A DNA stretch of 64,000 nucleotides from Owenia fusiformis (lineage: Eukaryota > Annelida > Polychaeta > Sabellida > Oweniidae). The first letter of the stretch is position 1. Every line of letters begins with the position of its first letter. Where the stretch lies: contig CAIIXF020000001.1 in NCBI GenBank assembly GCA_903813345.2, positions 994,001 through 1,058,000 on the forward strand, written 5' to 3'. The translations under genes and the position numbers were made by a program. This document shows, one piece after another, positions 25,130 to 37,717 of the stretch. A model generated the notes under the pieces. That model was not told where the DNA came from. It saw only the letters and a program-made list of their open reading frames with translations, and made no database searches.

Positions 25130-26505
25130 CTCTCACCAAGATTTGCCACGCCAATTTGATTTTGCATCATCTTTCACCCAAATTGCCATGCCAATTTGAT
25201 TTAGCATCATCTTTCACCCAGATTTAGCATCATCTTTCACCCAGATTGCCTCGCCAATTTGATTTTGCATCATTTTCCACCCAAATCGCCATGCCAATTT
25301 GATTTTGCATCATGTTTCACCAGGATTTGCCAAGTCAATTTGATTTTGCATGACTTCTTACCCAGATTCCCTGGCCAATTTGATTTTGCATCATACTATA
25401 CCCAAATTGCCATGCCAATTTGATTTTGCACCATCTTTTAATCCAGATTACCACGCCAATTTGATTTTGCATCATCTTTCACCCAGATTGCCACGCCAAT
25501 TTAATTTTGCATCATCTTTCACCCAAATTGCCATGCCAATTTGATTTTGAATCATCTTTTACCCAGATTGCCACGCCAATTTGATTTTGCATAGTCTTTC
25601 ACCAAAATTGCCTCGCCAATTTGATTTTGCACCATCTTTTACCCAGATTACCACGCCAATATGATTTTGCACCATCTTTCACCCAGATTGCCATGCCAAT
25701 TTGATTTTGCACCATCTTTTACCCAGATTACCACGATAATTTGATTTTGCACCATCTTTCACCCAGATTGCCATGCCAATTTGATTTTGCACCATCTTTT
25801 ACCCAGATTACCACGCTAATTTGATTTTGCGCCATCTTTTACCCAGATTGCCACGGCAATTTGATTTTGCATCATCTTTCACCCAAATTGCCACGCCAAT
25901 TTGATTTTGCATCATCTTTCACCCAGATTCCAACGCCAATTTGATTTTGCATCGTCTTTCACCCAAATTGCCTCGCCAATTTGATTTTGCATCATCTTTC
26001 ACCCGGATTTGCCACGCCAATTTGATTTTGCATCATCTTTCACCCGGATTTGACACGCCAATTTGATTTTGCACCATCTCTAACGCAGATTGCAACGCCA
26101 ATTTGATTTTGCATCATCCTTCACCTAGATATGCCACGCCAATTTGATTTTGCATCATCTTTCACCCGGATTTGCCAAGTCAATTTGATTTTGCATCATC
26201 TTTCACCCAGATTGCCACGCCAATTTGATTTTGCATCATCTTTCACCCATATTGCCACACCAATTTGATTTTGCACCATCTTTCACCCAGATTTGCCAAG
26301 TCAATTTGATTTTGCATCATCTTTCACCCATATTGGCACGCCTATTTGATTTTGCATCATCTTTCACCCGGATTTGCCAAGTCAATTTGATTTTGCACCA
26401 TCTTTCACCCATATTGCCACGCCAATTTGATTCCGCATCATCTTTCACCCGGATTTGCCACGCCAAATTGATTTTGCATCATCTTTCACCCGGATTTGCC
26501 TCGCC
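25130..26505. repeat. 40-bp minisatellite, about 34 copies
   Basis: Units of about 40 bp with core gccaatttgattttgcatca and a variable cacccagattgcca-like part run head to tail for 1.37 kb. Occasional 41- to 43-bp units (extra t in atttgcc) break the reading frame, so open frames through it are short. Variants 'cat/cac' and 'acccag/acccgg' cluster regionally, consistent with local expansion. Confidence 0.95.
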
Positions 26506-28368
26506 TATTCTTAGAACCAGCTAGCTACGCCTTTGCATTGCATATTAGAGTTTGGTTAGGGATTTAATCTTATATTCAAAGCGCAGCTTCACGCTTATAA
26601 TTTTAGATATGATTATTGGCGTGTGCTCTGCAAACAGATTTCATCTCACACTGATTGAAAGGATTTCCTGGCTAAGAATATCAAGTTCATGTCCTTCCCT
26701 TCTTTTAATAGACCTTTCTCATAAATCCTGTCATCTTTTGGTACATCAAGTACACCAATGAAGCTATGATATATTACATTAAGTTTAAAGGTTTGAATAT
26801 TTTAGCAAATGTGTTATTCACTTTTGGTTGTGTTGTTCATTTTTGTTGGTATGTGTTTGTGTTTGTTATCTTCACATTTGTTTGTTTCATCACAAAGATA
26901 ATGATAAAGGTCAGGGTTCAAGCTTCCGATTCTTTCAGTATGTTCCAGTTACTTCCAGTTTCACACAAGAGGGGGAGAAACCCCAGGGTTCAAAGATGAC
27001 ATACGCTTATAATGTAAATCTGTATCGAGATGACATCGTCGCTGATTGGTTTAGCGAGTCGATCGTTGATTGGTTTAAAACTAGGTCAATTTGAAAACTT
27101 TAAAAACCAGGGGGGGAGATCTCCCAAAGTTCAGCCTTCGTATTCGATCACGTGGTACTCACGTGCTAGATCCATTTAAGGCTTACATGGCCATATACAT
27201 ATGTATAGGAATCCAACTGATTGTCCGCCATTTTGAATATCATGTGATAGATCCATATAAGGTTTGTATGACCATATAGGATGGCTAAGGGGAATCCCCG
27301 AATACGAAAGAATATGATAGCTATTATTATGGGAGCTACTCATTTCTTCTGTTTAAAAATCAAGGTGGAGGATAAACAAATATACGTACCTTTGGGAAAG
27401 GAGGTGCGCGAAGGAGGAAATCGTATGTCAATTGAATCATGGGGTTTTCCCTCTTAGTTGCACACAGAATTTAAATAAGATTTCAAAACTGAATAATATT
27501 AGCAGGGTTTTTAAGAGTAGGCATCGGTGAAATATGGTATAATTTGACACAATATGGATATATTTCTATACCTCTTCTTGAAAATAACAACGCATGCCTA
27601 AATGAGCTTCAAAAAAATAGGCATTTATAAATACATTTTCCATTCCACAGAAAATACGTTGTAACTTTTTAACATTCTTAACATAACTTTATTCAAATAT
27701 TCACATCAAATAAATTCAACAGAAAGCACAGTTTACAATGCGTGCCCACTTTCGCAATCATGCATGAATAGTTTCAGCAGGTCTAGTAGTTCCATCATAT
27801 TACAGTATCTGAGTATGATTGGGTCGTATTATCGCCCCGGGTATACGATGGGCTCGAGCAGCTCATGGAATAAATTGAGCATGAATACTGCCTGTTACAT
27901 ATTCGATTCTGAAATGATTTAATCTTTAAAATTGTACACATCAGGGTCACAGTTAATGCTCTCTAAGAAATCTGTAACCCTGGATATATAGTATTTTTCT
28001 AAATTATCACGATCAGTCAACTGCATCATCAGTGTATTAAATCATTGTTTCCTCACCGGCATATCCGGTAATATAACGTAAAGAACTAGCAGAGGATGGG
28101 TAGAAATAACATAAGTATCGTCCAATCAGAAATCGAGGTTTTGATATTTGCAATATATAATTCACGCAACAGAGACATTTGGTTTAAATGTGGTAGTAGC
28201 TGGTTCGTTCAGTGCGCCCCTTCCTTGTGATTGGGCAAAGAGGAGGATATACCCAGAATTCATTGAAGCACCTAATAGAGATTTACATGGAGGTAATTGT
28301 AGGATCACATTCGACGAAAAAGCAGACTCATCTGGTTCAATTCGTACAGTGGTTCCGCTCCTTGTAGA
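26506..28368. other. 3' flank of the minus-strand peptide gene, no other gene seen
   Basis: Nothing coding was recognised. A minus-strand AATAAA lies at about 27688-27693, 675 nt beyond the peptide stop codon; whether it is the polyadenylation signal is uncertain. A roughly 55-bp two-copy repeat around 27140-27290 shares gatccat(t/a)taaggtt(t/a)-type sequence. Confidence 0.4.
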
Positions 28369-28602
28369 TTATCTCCGCTTTCTTCTTCCAAAGCACGATA
28401 CGGCCGACCAATAACATTGTTTAGCTTCTTTATGAGTTCTTTGTCTTTGTCCTCCCCCTCTTTTAATGAGACTGTCATTTTCTTCCAGGGAATTAAATTC
28501 AACATTCATGTCAGAGTTTCGTGAAGGAATTTGCTGTTCCATATTGTCTAGGGCATCGAGAAACTCAAGCAATCGCATCAGGAGAGGCTGGATAGTTTCC
28601 AA
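28369..28602 (-). CDS. Allatostatin-C/somatostatin-type neuropeptide precursor, last coding exon
   Basis: On the minus strand an acceptor (ttcatttgtttcag) is followed by 77 phase-0 codons and a TAA stop (28369-28371). The exon begins LETIQPLLMRLLEFLDAL, a helical spacer. It passes LIKR-GGGQRQRTHKEAK and ends with QCYWSAVSCF-GRRKRR-stop. Two cysteines six residues apart, Phe after the second, Gly as amide donor and a terminal basic cluster match the allatostatin-C plan. Processing at the KR at exon residues 47-48 would give an amidated 23-residue form; shorter forms are possible. The peptide would be secreted and is expected to signal through a somatostatin/allatostatin-C-like GPCR. Size, phase and position of the peptide at the extreme C-terminus match the plus-strand exon at 12374, so I regard the two as paralogues. 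The likely first exon is at 37718-37837. Confidence 0.83.
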   Translation of the reverse strand: METIQPLLMRLLEFLDALDNMEQQIPSRNSDMNVEFNSLEENDSLIKRGGGQRQRTHKEAKQCYWSAVSCFGRRKRR

Positions 28603-29376
28603 CTGAAACAAATGAAAAAAATATAATATAACAGAAAATTAAATTCATCGTCGGATTCAACGTATAGATAAACTGATTAAATTCTACCCTGATTCCAGAT
28701 TCAGGTGAAACAATCACAGTTTTTGGCACAAATCAAAGAAGAAATGACCAGCTAACTTTCTTAAAATCACGAACCATTGAATAGTTAGTGAAGATCTATG
28801 ACCTCAGATTCTTGAGTATACTGTAATAGGAACTTTTGCCCACTCATAAATATTCTTATATACCTTTTGATTGTGTATGAGAATTATGCATGTTATGAAA
28901 TGTTTTGAATTATCAAGGCGATGTGGTAATACACTGAAGGGGACTGTATTCTTGTTTTTTAATACGTACATATTTTCTTATGAATTTTCAGATTTTAGTG
29001 AGGACAATTAGTTGGTGAACCCGTACAATCCCAAAACCGATCAAAATATGAAAAGTCAGATTGGATTGATTCATAAATAATCGTGTATGGCAAGTCAAAT
29101 GGCATCAATTGTAACCAAGACGTATAAACAAAACATTATGAGATAACTCATTATTCTGGTACCAGGTATCACCCATTTGTGATCCATTGTATGTGTGAAG
29201 ATATTGATATCCATGAGTGGATATAACTGATATTTTTGAAAAACCATAGGATTGTCCGTTTATCCCATGGGAAATCTTAACCCAGATTTCGAAAAAATGG
29301 AAGGAAAAAATCTAATTTTTTTTTAAAAAAAATCTTGAAAAAAAATTTTAAGAAAGAAATTATTGAAAAAATCTAA

Positions 29377-29440
29377 ACCATCGAATATCACTTTTAAGAC
29401 CATCGAATATCACTTTTTGAGAGGTGATATTCGATGGTTT
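29377..29440. repeat. 17-bp perfect hairpin with internal third copy
   Basis: AAACCATCGAATATCAC and its exact inverse enclose a loop that itself contains another direct copy (ACCATCGAATATCAC). Surrounding sequence (29160-29545) has gatatc-rich pieces suggesting a decayed foldback element. Confidence 0.7.
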
Positions 29441-29620
29441 GGTGATTTTTTGCTAAAATATGATATCTTGATCCACATATAAAATATATCTAGTTGATAT
29501 TCGATCTATATCCTTGTAACCATGGGATAAGATGAGTATATTATTTACCTGAATATTTACATGTTATAGCTGATCAAATGTGACTGAAGCATAACAAAAA
29601 AATCAATAGACAAGACAATG

Positions 29621-31464
29621 GTACCTGTTACACTGCTGGGTTGAGTCTAACGAAGCATTTTTGTAACGAAGGTTAGCGAAAAAATTGTGTCCACACTGGC
29701 TTTATCCAACCCTAACGAAGCAATTATTTGGTGTTACACTGCACTTAAAAAGCTTCGTTGCGCGTGCGCAGTACTCATCTGCCCCACCCACTTATTATGA
29801 TTAATATTTTTGTTCTTTTGATATAAACCATTGATCAAACTCAAAAATCTAATTTTTAATGTTTATTTTTAACAATTCAGCACAGAAAAAGACTAGTTCA
29901 AAATTCTCTGGAAAATAAAACCAGATGAATGTGATCATTCCGTACACATGTCCATACATTTTTTCCCATCATTTCGATTTTTATATATTTCAGCTGTCAA
30001 TACGATTACAAGTATTGTTTTCATTTTCTATCATTTCCTTATAGAATAAAAATAGGCCTATGTTAATTACTAGGAGGAATTGGATTTGGGGTTTATACAG
30101 AGGACTAGTCTGTAATATCGTATAAAAACGTTCAATTTCCAAATGGACTTCTCAGTTATATTTCAAATAGTGTAGCCATTACTAAAATATCTCGGTGCAT
30201 TCGGCTGGTGGTTTAACTACTATTTCATGATCAATTCATTTTAATATGAATATTACCCGTCTCGCCAATATTCCATGCATATTTGAGTGCGTTTGACATA
30301 AATTAGTATGTTAATCCATCAGTCGTCCGTTGAATTCGAAAATGGCGCAAATTGGAAGAAACTTAAATATCAGTTATACGCATCGTCTAACGACACATCA
30401 ATAGTGTATGGGGCTGGCCTAAAACATGCAGCCTCTCTGTGGCAAATATCTGTCGACAAGAAACAATTTTGGCCACCGTCCCTTGTCCGCAGGTTTTACT
30501 GTATTTGTATACGGAAGTTTTGAAACGTAATTAATTCAATATATTTAAACATGAAGTTTAAATTCAATTACATTTTAAAATCGTCGAAGAATGAAATAAT
30601 AGAACGACTAGTACAAGTATTGCAATGGGGCGATAATCAGTTGAATACGATTTCTGAAGAGAGACATTTTCGAATCAATCAAATCGGCTAAATTCTCTGA
30701 TATGATTCACCGGGAAGCAATTGTATCAGTATCATGGTATAAACACCTTTAGAATTACATTCAAGGTATAAATATTCGAGGCGCAAGAAAAAATTAATAT
30801 TAAACATGTATGCCACAACTTTCTATTTACTAAGCATATCTTATGTAATTTCAAAAGTTTACCCTTCCACATATGAGACGGAGCTTTCCCGAAAGAGGGA
30901 CATTTAAATATTCTAGCTTTATTCCCTTATAGATCAGATAAACGTTTCAAAAATACCGTATACATATACGGTAAAACCTGAGTGTTTTAGATTTAATAAT
31001 TTTTGTCATATCAATGCGAGGAAAGGCAGGGAATCGAATGAAATGCCACGAAAGACGGTAAATCACATTTGTACGTGGCGTTTAGTGCTTGAGTTAGCGT
31101 CAATCTGTGACGCAAATAGGTAATTATTTTAATCAAAACGTAGCATTATAATAATACGTACTTAAAAACATGTTCTTTCCTCGCGATTCCTCTCATTTAA
31201 TACAAAATGATGAATGTGCTCTTTATTATGCGCATGCGCAAACCGCCAACTAAGCATTTTCTAACGAAGCTACCTGTTACACAGGCAAAAAACGCTTCGT
31301 TGGGACCTAACCTTCGTTGAATTTTCTACTCAATTGCTTCGTTATCAACTAAGCTTTTCTAACGAAGGCGGAGGTGTTACACTGGCCCAAAATTGCTTCG
31401 TTACGAAGCTTTTTGTCAAATTGCTTCGTAACGAAGCATTTCAACTGGCCTGTGTAACAGGGGT
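29621..31464 (+). mobile_element. 1.84-kb non-autonomous DNA transposon, copy 1
   Basis: The ends CCTGTTACAC and GTGTAACAGG are inverted. TAACGAAGC motifs crowd both subterminal regions, direct on the left and mostly inverted on the right, like arrays of transposase sites. A nearly identical copy is at 48481-50319. Flanking CAAT at both ends may be a target duplication, but both copies show it, so it could instead belong to the element. There is no transposase-like frame. Each subterminal region carries a 12-bp CpG-rich palindrome: TGCGCGTGCGCA at 29759-29770 and TGCGCATGCGCA at 31229-31240. Confidence 0.88.
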
Positions 31465-32949
31465 CAATGATAAAGGTTTTGGGCTACTCACGCTCAATTA
31501 TGTTGAGACTACATGTCTAATTGATGTATTAAAGTATATTCATTATTATACTCGGAATTCAAGAATTAAATTCAAGACTTCATAATAAACTAGAAAATCC
31601 TTATTAACTATCTGATTGAATGTGTCTACTAATGAGGAAAGAAATTGTAACCCGACCATTGCATAAGTGTACTATCTTACTATTGAACACTATCTATCCC
31701 TGGGCACAATTGATAACATTCCGTATACATCGATTTGAATCAAGATCTAAAAATGGTCGAAATAGAGTTAAATGAATTGAATCTGTACTTGCTTTGTTAA
31801 AATATCAGAGACATTTGAGATTGTATTTTTATGTAGGACCCCCGGGGTAGGACTCGAGTACTCCCGGTAGAAGAACTGACTGGTGACATTAAACTCCAAG
31901 ACTCCGCCAGCTGAGTCAAGGGTACGACTGTGATAACTGGACAGAATAAGACTGAAAAATGTCGCATATAAACGGCTAGGTTGTTTAACAGATTGGCATG
32001 AAAAAATGATACGACCCCAAAATATTATAAAATAATTAGGACTCCAATCTTCCAAAATAATACTAGTGCCACTGCACTATTACAATGCCAACCTTCAGAA
32101 TCTTTTAGTACCATTTACCTATTTTATTGCTTGTCAAAGCCAAATGTGAACTAAGCGGACCTCTAGCAATCCGAAGGCAAGTCACATTCGTATAAGAAGA
32201 GACATATAAAACTAATATACTTATAAACCCTTAGGTATGAATATAGAAATTGTACATTCTAATTATAACGACGACAATTGCTCTAAATCAACATGTTCGA
32301 TAAGGGAATGTTGCTCTACTGTTCCAATTACATGTATCCTTATACTCTTATTAATTTCTAGAGAATATTTTTGACCTCGTAAAATAGTTGAACTCGGAAT
32401 ACTATTTTGGAACAATATAGTCATCAGAATAGTTGGGGGCTCCATATTAAGAGAGACGTATTTAAAACACAGGTAATTATGGAAGTAATTATATTGATTA
32501 ATATTGAGATGAGGGAGCAAAAATAGGTTGTTATTTTGAAAAGTGATAACATTTGCTATCTGGATTTCTCTAAATATCTCTAAAGCTCTTTAAATCTGTA
32601 TGTTCGTTGAGAGAATATTGTCTCATCAGTTTGTAAAGTATGATACTGATTAATATAATATATATACATATATATATTTGTCAACTGGACGATCAGAATG
32701 TATCTGAGTCGTCATTGCTAATATATCAAATTCCGTGTTGACAAGTCTGTTTGATCGAAATGTTATAAATAATTGAGTTCCAAGACAAGTCATAACTGTC
32801 AATGAGGGCCTAAGAGGTTTGTTCGATTAAATAAATATATATGAAATTATTGAGGCTTTCAAAGACTAATTGATAAGACAAGGACAATAAAACAATGATT
32901 AATATTAAGGCGAAGCACTATAGCTATATATATATTATTGATGTATGAC

Positions 32950-33045
32950 GATCCTCATTCTAGTATCATCATCATTGCATCTTTCTGTTTGACCATAAAG
33001 GTTGAGAAGAAATGAGATGGCATGGTTTATAATGATGGGCGATCT
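32950..33045. repeat. Copy of the short insert found in SINE copy 1
   Basis: It shares gcatctttctgttt and gagatggcatggtttat-type blocks with 2333-2421 in the same order, with several differences. Confidence 0.6.
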
Positions 33046-33067
33046 TGTATTATGACTAAACGATTCT

Positions 33068-33845
33068 GATGTCATGTGAACGAGTATACGACTAACTACT
33101 TTGCCAAACGAGTGTGCGACTTTGATAATAAAGGGTATGTGTGTTGAACGAATGTACGGCTTTGCCGAACGAGTGTACTACTGTGCTACACCAGTGTACG
33201 ACTGTTCTAAACGATTGTACTTAACGGTACGAGTATACGACTTTGCCAAACGAGTGCAATACTTTGCTACATGAGTGCGCGACTATGACAAACGAGTGTA
33301 CCACTTCGCTACACGAATGTGTGACTTTGCTAAAGGAGGGTACGAATGTGTCAAACGAGTGTACGACTTTGCTAAAGGAGGGAACGAATGTGTCAAACGA
33401 GTGTACGACTTTACTAAAGGAGGGTACGAATGTGCCAAACGAGTGTACGACTTTGCTAATGGAGGGTACGAATGTGTCAAACGAGTGTACGACTTTGCTA
33501 AAGGAGGGAACGGGTGTGTCAAACGAGTGTACGTATTTGCTAAAGGAGGGAACGAATGTGTCAAAAGAGTGTACGACTTTACTAAAGGAGGGTACGAATG
33601 TGTCAAACGAGTGTACGACTTTGCTAATGGAGGGTACGAATGTGTCAAACGAGTGTACGACTTTGCTAAAGGAGGGAACGGGTGTGTCAAACGAGTGTAC
33701 GAATTTGCTAAAGGAGGGAACGAATGTGTCAAAAGAGTGTACGACTTTACTAAAGGAGGGTACGAATGTGTCAAAAGAGTGTACGACTTTACTAAAGGAG
33801 GGTACGAATGTGTCAAACGAGTGTACGACTTTGCTAATGGTAATC
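33068..33845. repeat. Nested minisatellite: 21, 42 and 168 bp periods
   Basis: The left part (to about 33320) holds degenerate copies of a roughly 21-bp motif (aacgagtgtacgactttgct). From there, regular 42-bp units (adding aaggagggtacgaatgtgtc) run to 33845. Variant units recur every fourth unit; for example gggaacgggtg starts at 33506 and again at 33674, exactly 168 bp apart, showing a higher-order repeat. All unit lengths are multiples of three, so two forward frames and one reverse frame stay open for 177-214 codons. These are not genes. Confidence 0.93.
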
Positions 33846-35374
33846 GTAGAAAGAGTACGATTTTGTTAAACGAAGTTTTTCGTAGTCAATGGCTATTCCG
33901 GTGTGAGATTCTCATATAGACAATAGTGTACAGAAGTAGTACATAGTGGCGTTTCAATCTGTTCTCCTGAAGACGTTAATAAAAAGCGACTAATGTATCT
34001 GGATGCTAATAGTTGATTATTTCATTTACAAAATACAATTCTAGAACAATAGAACAGAGAAAAGACAAATGTGTTTCTTTATTCCTGGTTGACGGACCAA
34101 TGTAGCTAATTTGCACTATTGACGAACACGCGTTGATTAACTATAATTCCTGTTTCAAGAAGTTAGTTTTGCATCAAATGTCTGGAACACCCACATCTCG
34201 CTCCCCCTCGACCTCCCACTGTCTTCTTCTCGTGTAGGTGTGAGGGCACTAGTGTAAACAATAAAAGTAGGCGAGCAGTGTGAACATGGATCCATTTGAA
34301 ACAGACACATTGAATGTCTGTTTGTGTAAATAAAGTTGACAATAAAATTTGGTTTTTGCAAAACAAAAATGACGCCATTTATATTATGGGCGCTGGTTGA
34401 CAGACATTACAATAAATTTTTATTAAACTTAAACTTATTATATACCAAATTAAAGATAAGTAAATTCCCTATCCACTGGTATATAATATGACATGTTTTC
34501 CTGAAGAAAATCAATATTTATTTTTGAAATACGAGTGTCCCATTTTTTGGACCACCTTTGCTCATCAGAGTGTAATGGGAAATCAAAGTTAGCTTAACCG
34601 GCCACACCAAAACATGCAGTACTACCAACCACATACAATCACAATACAATAAAATATGTATTTTCATGAATTACATTTCTTAGAAATAAATGAATTTGTA
34701 GCTTGCTTTACAAATTATAATAAGTATAGTGCACAGTAGCACAGTATAATGCTAAATAGCCATTGTCTTGCGATGAGCACATTGTAAATAAATTTCATAA
34801 ATATTCTTACATTGACATAGACCCTTGATTTCTGTCTCTTTTTAGCAATTTTATTTTTATATGATGAAATAAGTAGGAATACACTCATTTGAATTAAGAA
34901 TGCCAACAGGAGTAAGATACACGTGAAGTTTCCGATATTTCAAGGAGAATTCACACTTATTACGGCCAAATAAGATAATGAACCGGTTGTAATTAAAATG
35001 TATATTTTTGTTGTTTATGGGTCCAATGAAAATGTGATTTCTTATCTCATTCCAGCACAAATTTTAGAATAATTGGTTTTTAATGACACTGGTCCTGGAA
35101 TAATTCTTTCAGCATTTTAGTTTTGAAAATGTTCATCCCGAAATTCATATAAACCCCGAGATATTGTTGTCTTATCGAGTCATATCACGGTAACAAAGGA
35201 TCAATTAAATGGGACAAACGTCCCCTCGGACCACCACATTCTTGAATGAGACCGAAGCCAAATAGATTACAAAAATAATCTCAATCACAGGTATTCTACT
35301 TGGTAATCGACAGTCATCGGATAAAATGAGTTTTCGCATTATTTTCCTTTAAACACACAAAAATTATACGTACA

Positions 35375-35862
35375 TAGGGGTTATGCACTGGGAGGTTTTG
35401 GATACAGGGAATATCCCGAGGGATATACAATATATCTTCCCGAGCGACCGAAGGGAACGAGGGAAGATGTATTGTATATCCCAAGGGATATTCCATGTAT
35501 CCAAACCGACCGTGCATAACTGGTGTATCTCATACTTGAGTGGGTTTAGGGTAGATTTAACCTTTTCCACCTTTTTCAAATGACAAGATATTTATATTTA
35601 ACATTTTCGTAATATTCTTTTTGTTCAATACAATGAAATTGTAACATTTAAACTTAAAAAATTTAAATTGTAAAATTGAAAAATTAAAACTTTTGATATT
35701 TAAACTTTTTTAAACTTTTGAAAATTCCCGGGAGCGGGATGGATATATTATATCTGCCCGCATTTGGCCTGGAGCGGGACATATACAATATATCCTGCCC
35801 GCCCCTCAGATATGATATATATTCCCGAGTGATATCTACCCCAAACCCACTTAAGTATGAGA
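35375..35862 (-). mobile_element. Composite hairpin MITE, copy 2 (reverse orientation)
   Basis: Nearly the same 488 bp as 18738-19224, read on the minus strand: hairpin module at 35375-35520, then the module with TCTCATACTTGAGTGGG-type ends up to 35862. TA flanks both sides. The hairpin arms (gatacagggaatatcccgag and inverse) pair almost perfectly. Confidence 0.85.
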
Positions 35863-35869
35863 TACAACT

Positions 35870-37717
35870 CTATATAGTCACACGGTATGACTCTCACTTC
35901 TAATTGCACATGAGAGCTGCATTGTTCGAACCAATTAAGTAACTTTCAAGAAAAGATGAAAAATATGTTATAAGTATTGCCTAAATCACTTTAAATGTGC
36001 GCGTGTAATGACTTTCATGGTGTCATATTCCCTCGCTTAGCCAATTTCTGAGTGAAAAACGTCAGCTTGTGGGTTTTTTAACCAAAAATACTTAGTAACG
36101 AGACAACGATTTATGAATACAGTTCCCACAAGTCATGATCATTCTTCAAGATGGGGCTTCGTTGAGATTAGAAGAGAAACGAAATACCCTTGGACTAACC
36201 CTAAAGGCTGCAACCTTTTTGTAACACTTAGTCGCAAGGGGAGGGTCATTTGGACCCAACTCTGACTGATTTCAATAATGTTGGTATTGTTGTTAACCTC
36301 ATTCAATTAACTTTTCACATATTTATTCTTTTTTTTAAAATAGGTCAACAAAGGTCAAATCGAGGTCAACGCGACCTAGGGGTGAACAATTTGACATTTT
36401 GTGATAATTCTTTTACAGGATTAGAAACAAGGTACAGTAACTACAAATATTTTATGATTTTCATTTTTTGTTGGCATCAATTTCCAATCACCTTAATTTT
36501 ACGCCAAAAAGTGTCATTTATCTGTGGCTCGGGCTAAAAATAGGTCTAAAGGAGGCATAACAAAATTTCGCAAAAAAGTACGATTGAAAAAATCGAGGGG
36601 GGATCAGACATTAGGCTAAGGATGCCACGCGTTCGAGAATCGCATTTCTCAAATTGGATGACTATCAAGGAACAAAACAAGAAGCTTTTTATGACAATTA
36701 CACTGGGTGAAAAATATTTTGTTATAAGGACCTTTGCTTCGAAATTTTAGTTTTAGTTTGGAAACAATATTACGGACACGGTCATAAGTGATAACTGGCA
36801 AAATCAACCCTGGCGAACGTGCAATTACAGTAGGTCGAAAATTGATGATAAATCTGATGAATTTTTGAAAATCGACTTTCCCATATAAACCAATCGGAAA
36901 TGGAAGGTTTGCCGCAAGTCATATGACAGAATATTCATTTATCTAAGTTCTTGCAAAAATACAACAATGGTAGTCGATTGAACTTGCTAACTTTATTTAA
37001 TAAAAAGTTGAGACGTGTCTTCAAGTTAAAAAATATTATTTTTCAAAAAACTTCTCCCGTTGAAATAACATATAGTAATTTTATCATTTTGTAACATCAG
37101 CCTTTTCTAGCGCAAATTTGGTTACGGTAGATTGGAACTGATTTTAGTATGCCTAGTGTAGGCCCGCAAATATCCCAAATTGTGTGCTAAAAGGGGTTGA
37201 TTAATTCCACAAAATGGTACACGGCTCATAATACACCATTTTAAAGCTAATGACTTTGGGATTCCAGAAATGAATTTTAGTCTTCTGTGACGCTATATTT
37301 TTGGGATTGAATTAAACTCAGATATGTATTTCTGATTTTTCCAATTTTTCCTTTTTATCAGAGAACCACTGGAATCCGATATAATAATCATAAGACCACA
37401 GAGTATCACCTTTGTGCATGGTCCTATCCCGGCGGGGTCCTATACCTTATGCACATATTGATGACAGCATGGGAATAAAGTTTGACCGAGCGTTAGTAAG
37501 AACAATGTTTGAACCAAACATGTGACATAAAAGTTGATAAAGTTTTGTCTTTCAAACAAACGAAGTAACACCTGGACATTCATAAAACCATTGCAAACAT
37601 CAATGGGCCTCCTCAGGAAACGCCCGCATCCCCACCAAGGCTAAAATATAATTTTTGGAATTAGAAAACAGGTATTATCAGTAGAAATTATAGTAATAAA
37701 AATTGTAAATTACAAAC
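35870..37717. other. Intron sequence, no exon seen
   Basis: No additional exon or repeat with clear ends was recognised in this part of the candidate peptide-gene intron. Confidence 0.4.

Larger units (their letters stand above)
28603..37717 (-). other. Candidate 9.1-kb intron of the minus-strand peptide gene
   Basis: If the exon pairing is right, this intron carries a perfect hairpin at 29377-29440, the 1.84-kb transposon at 29621-31464, the 42-bp minisatellite at 33068-33845 and a composite MITE at 35375-35862. No further coding exon was recognised inside. ORFs at 34155-34378 and 35314-35579 are within non-coding or repeat sequence. Confidence 0.5.

Noticed and set aside
25130-26505. Possible CRISPR array
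   Set aside because: The repeats are contiguous with no unique spacers, and the context is a eukaryotic genome.
33243-33919. Overlapping frames of 177-214 codons on both strands
   Set aside because: A 42-bp unit keeps several frames open; no coding signature.
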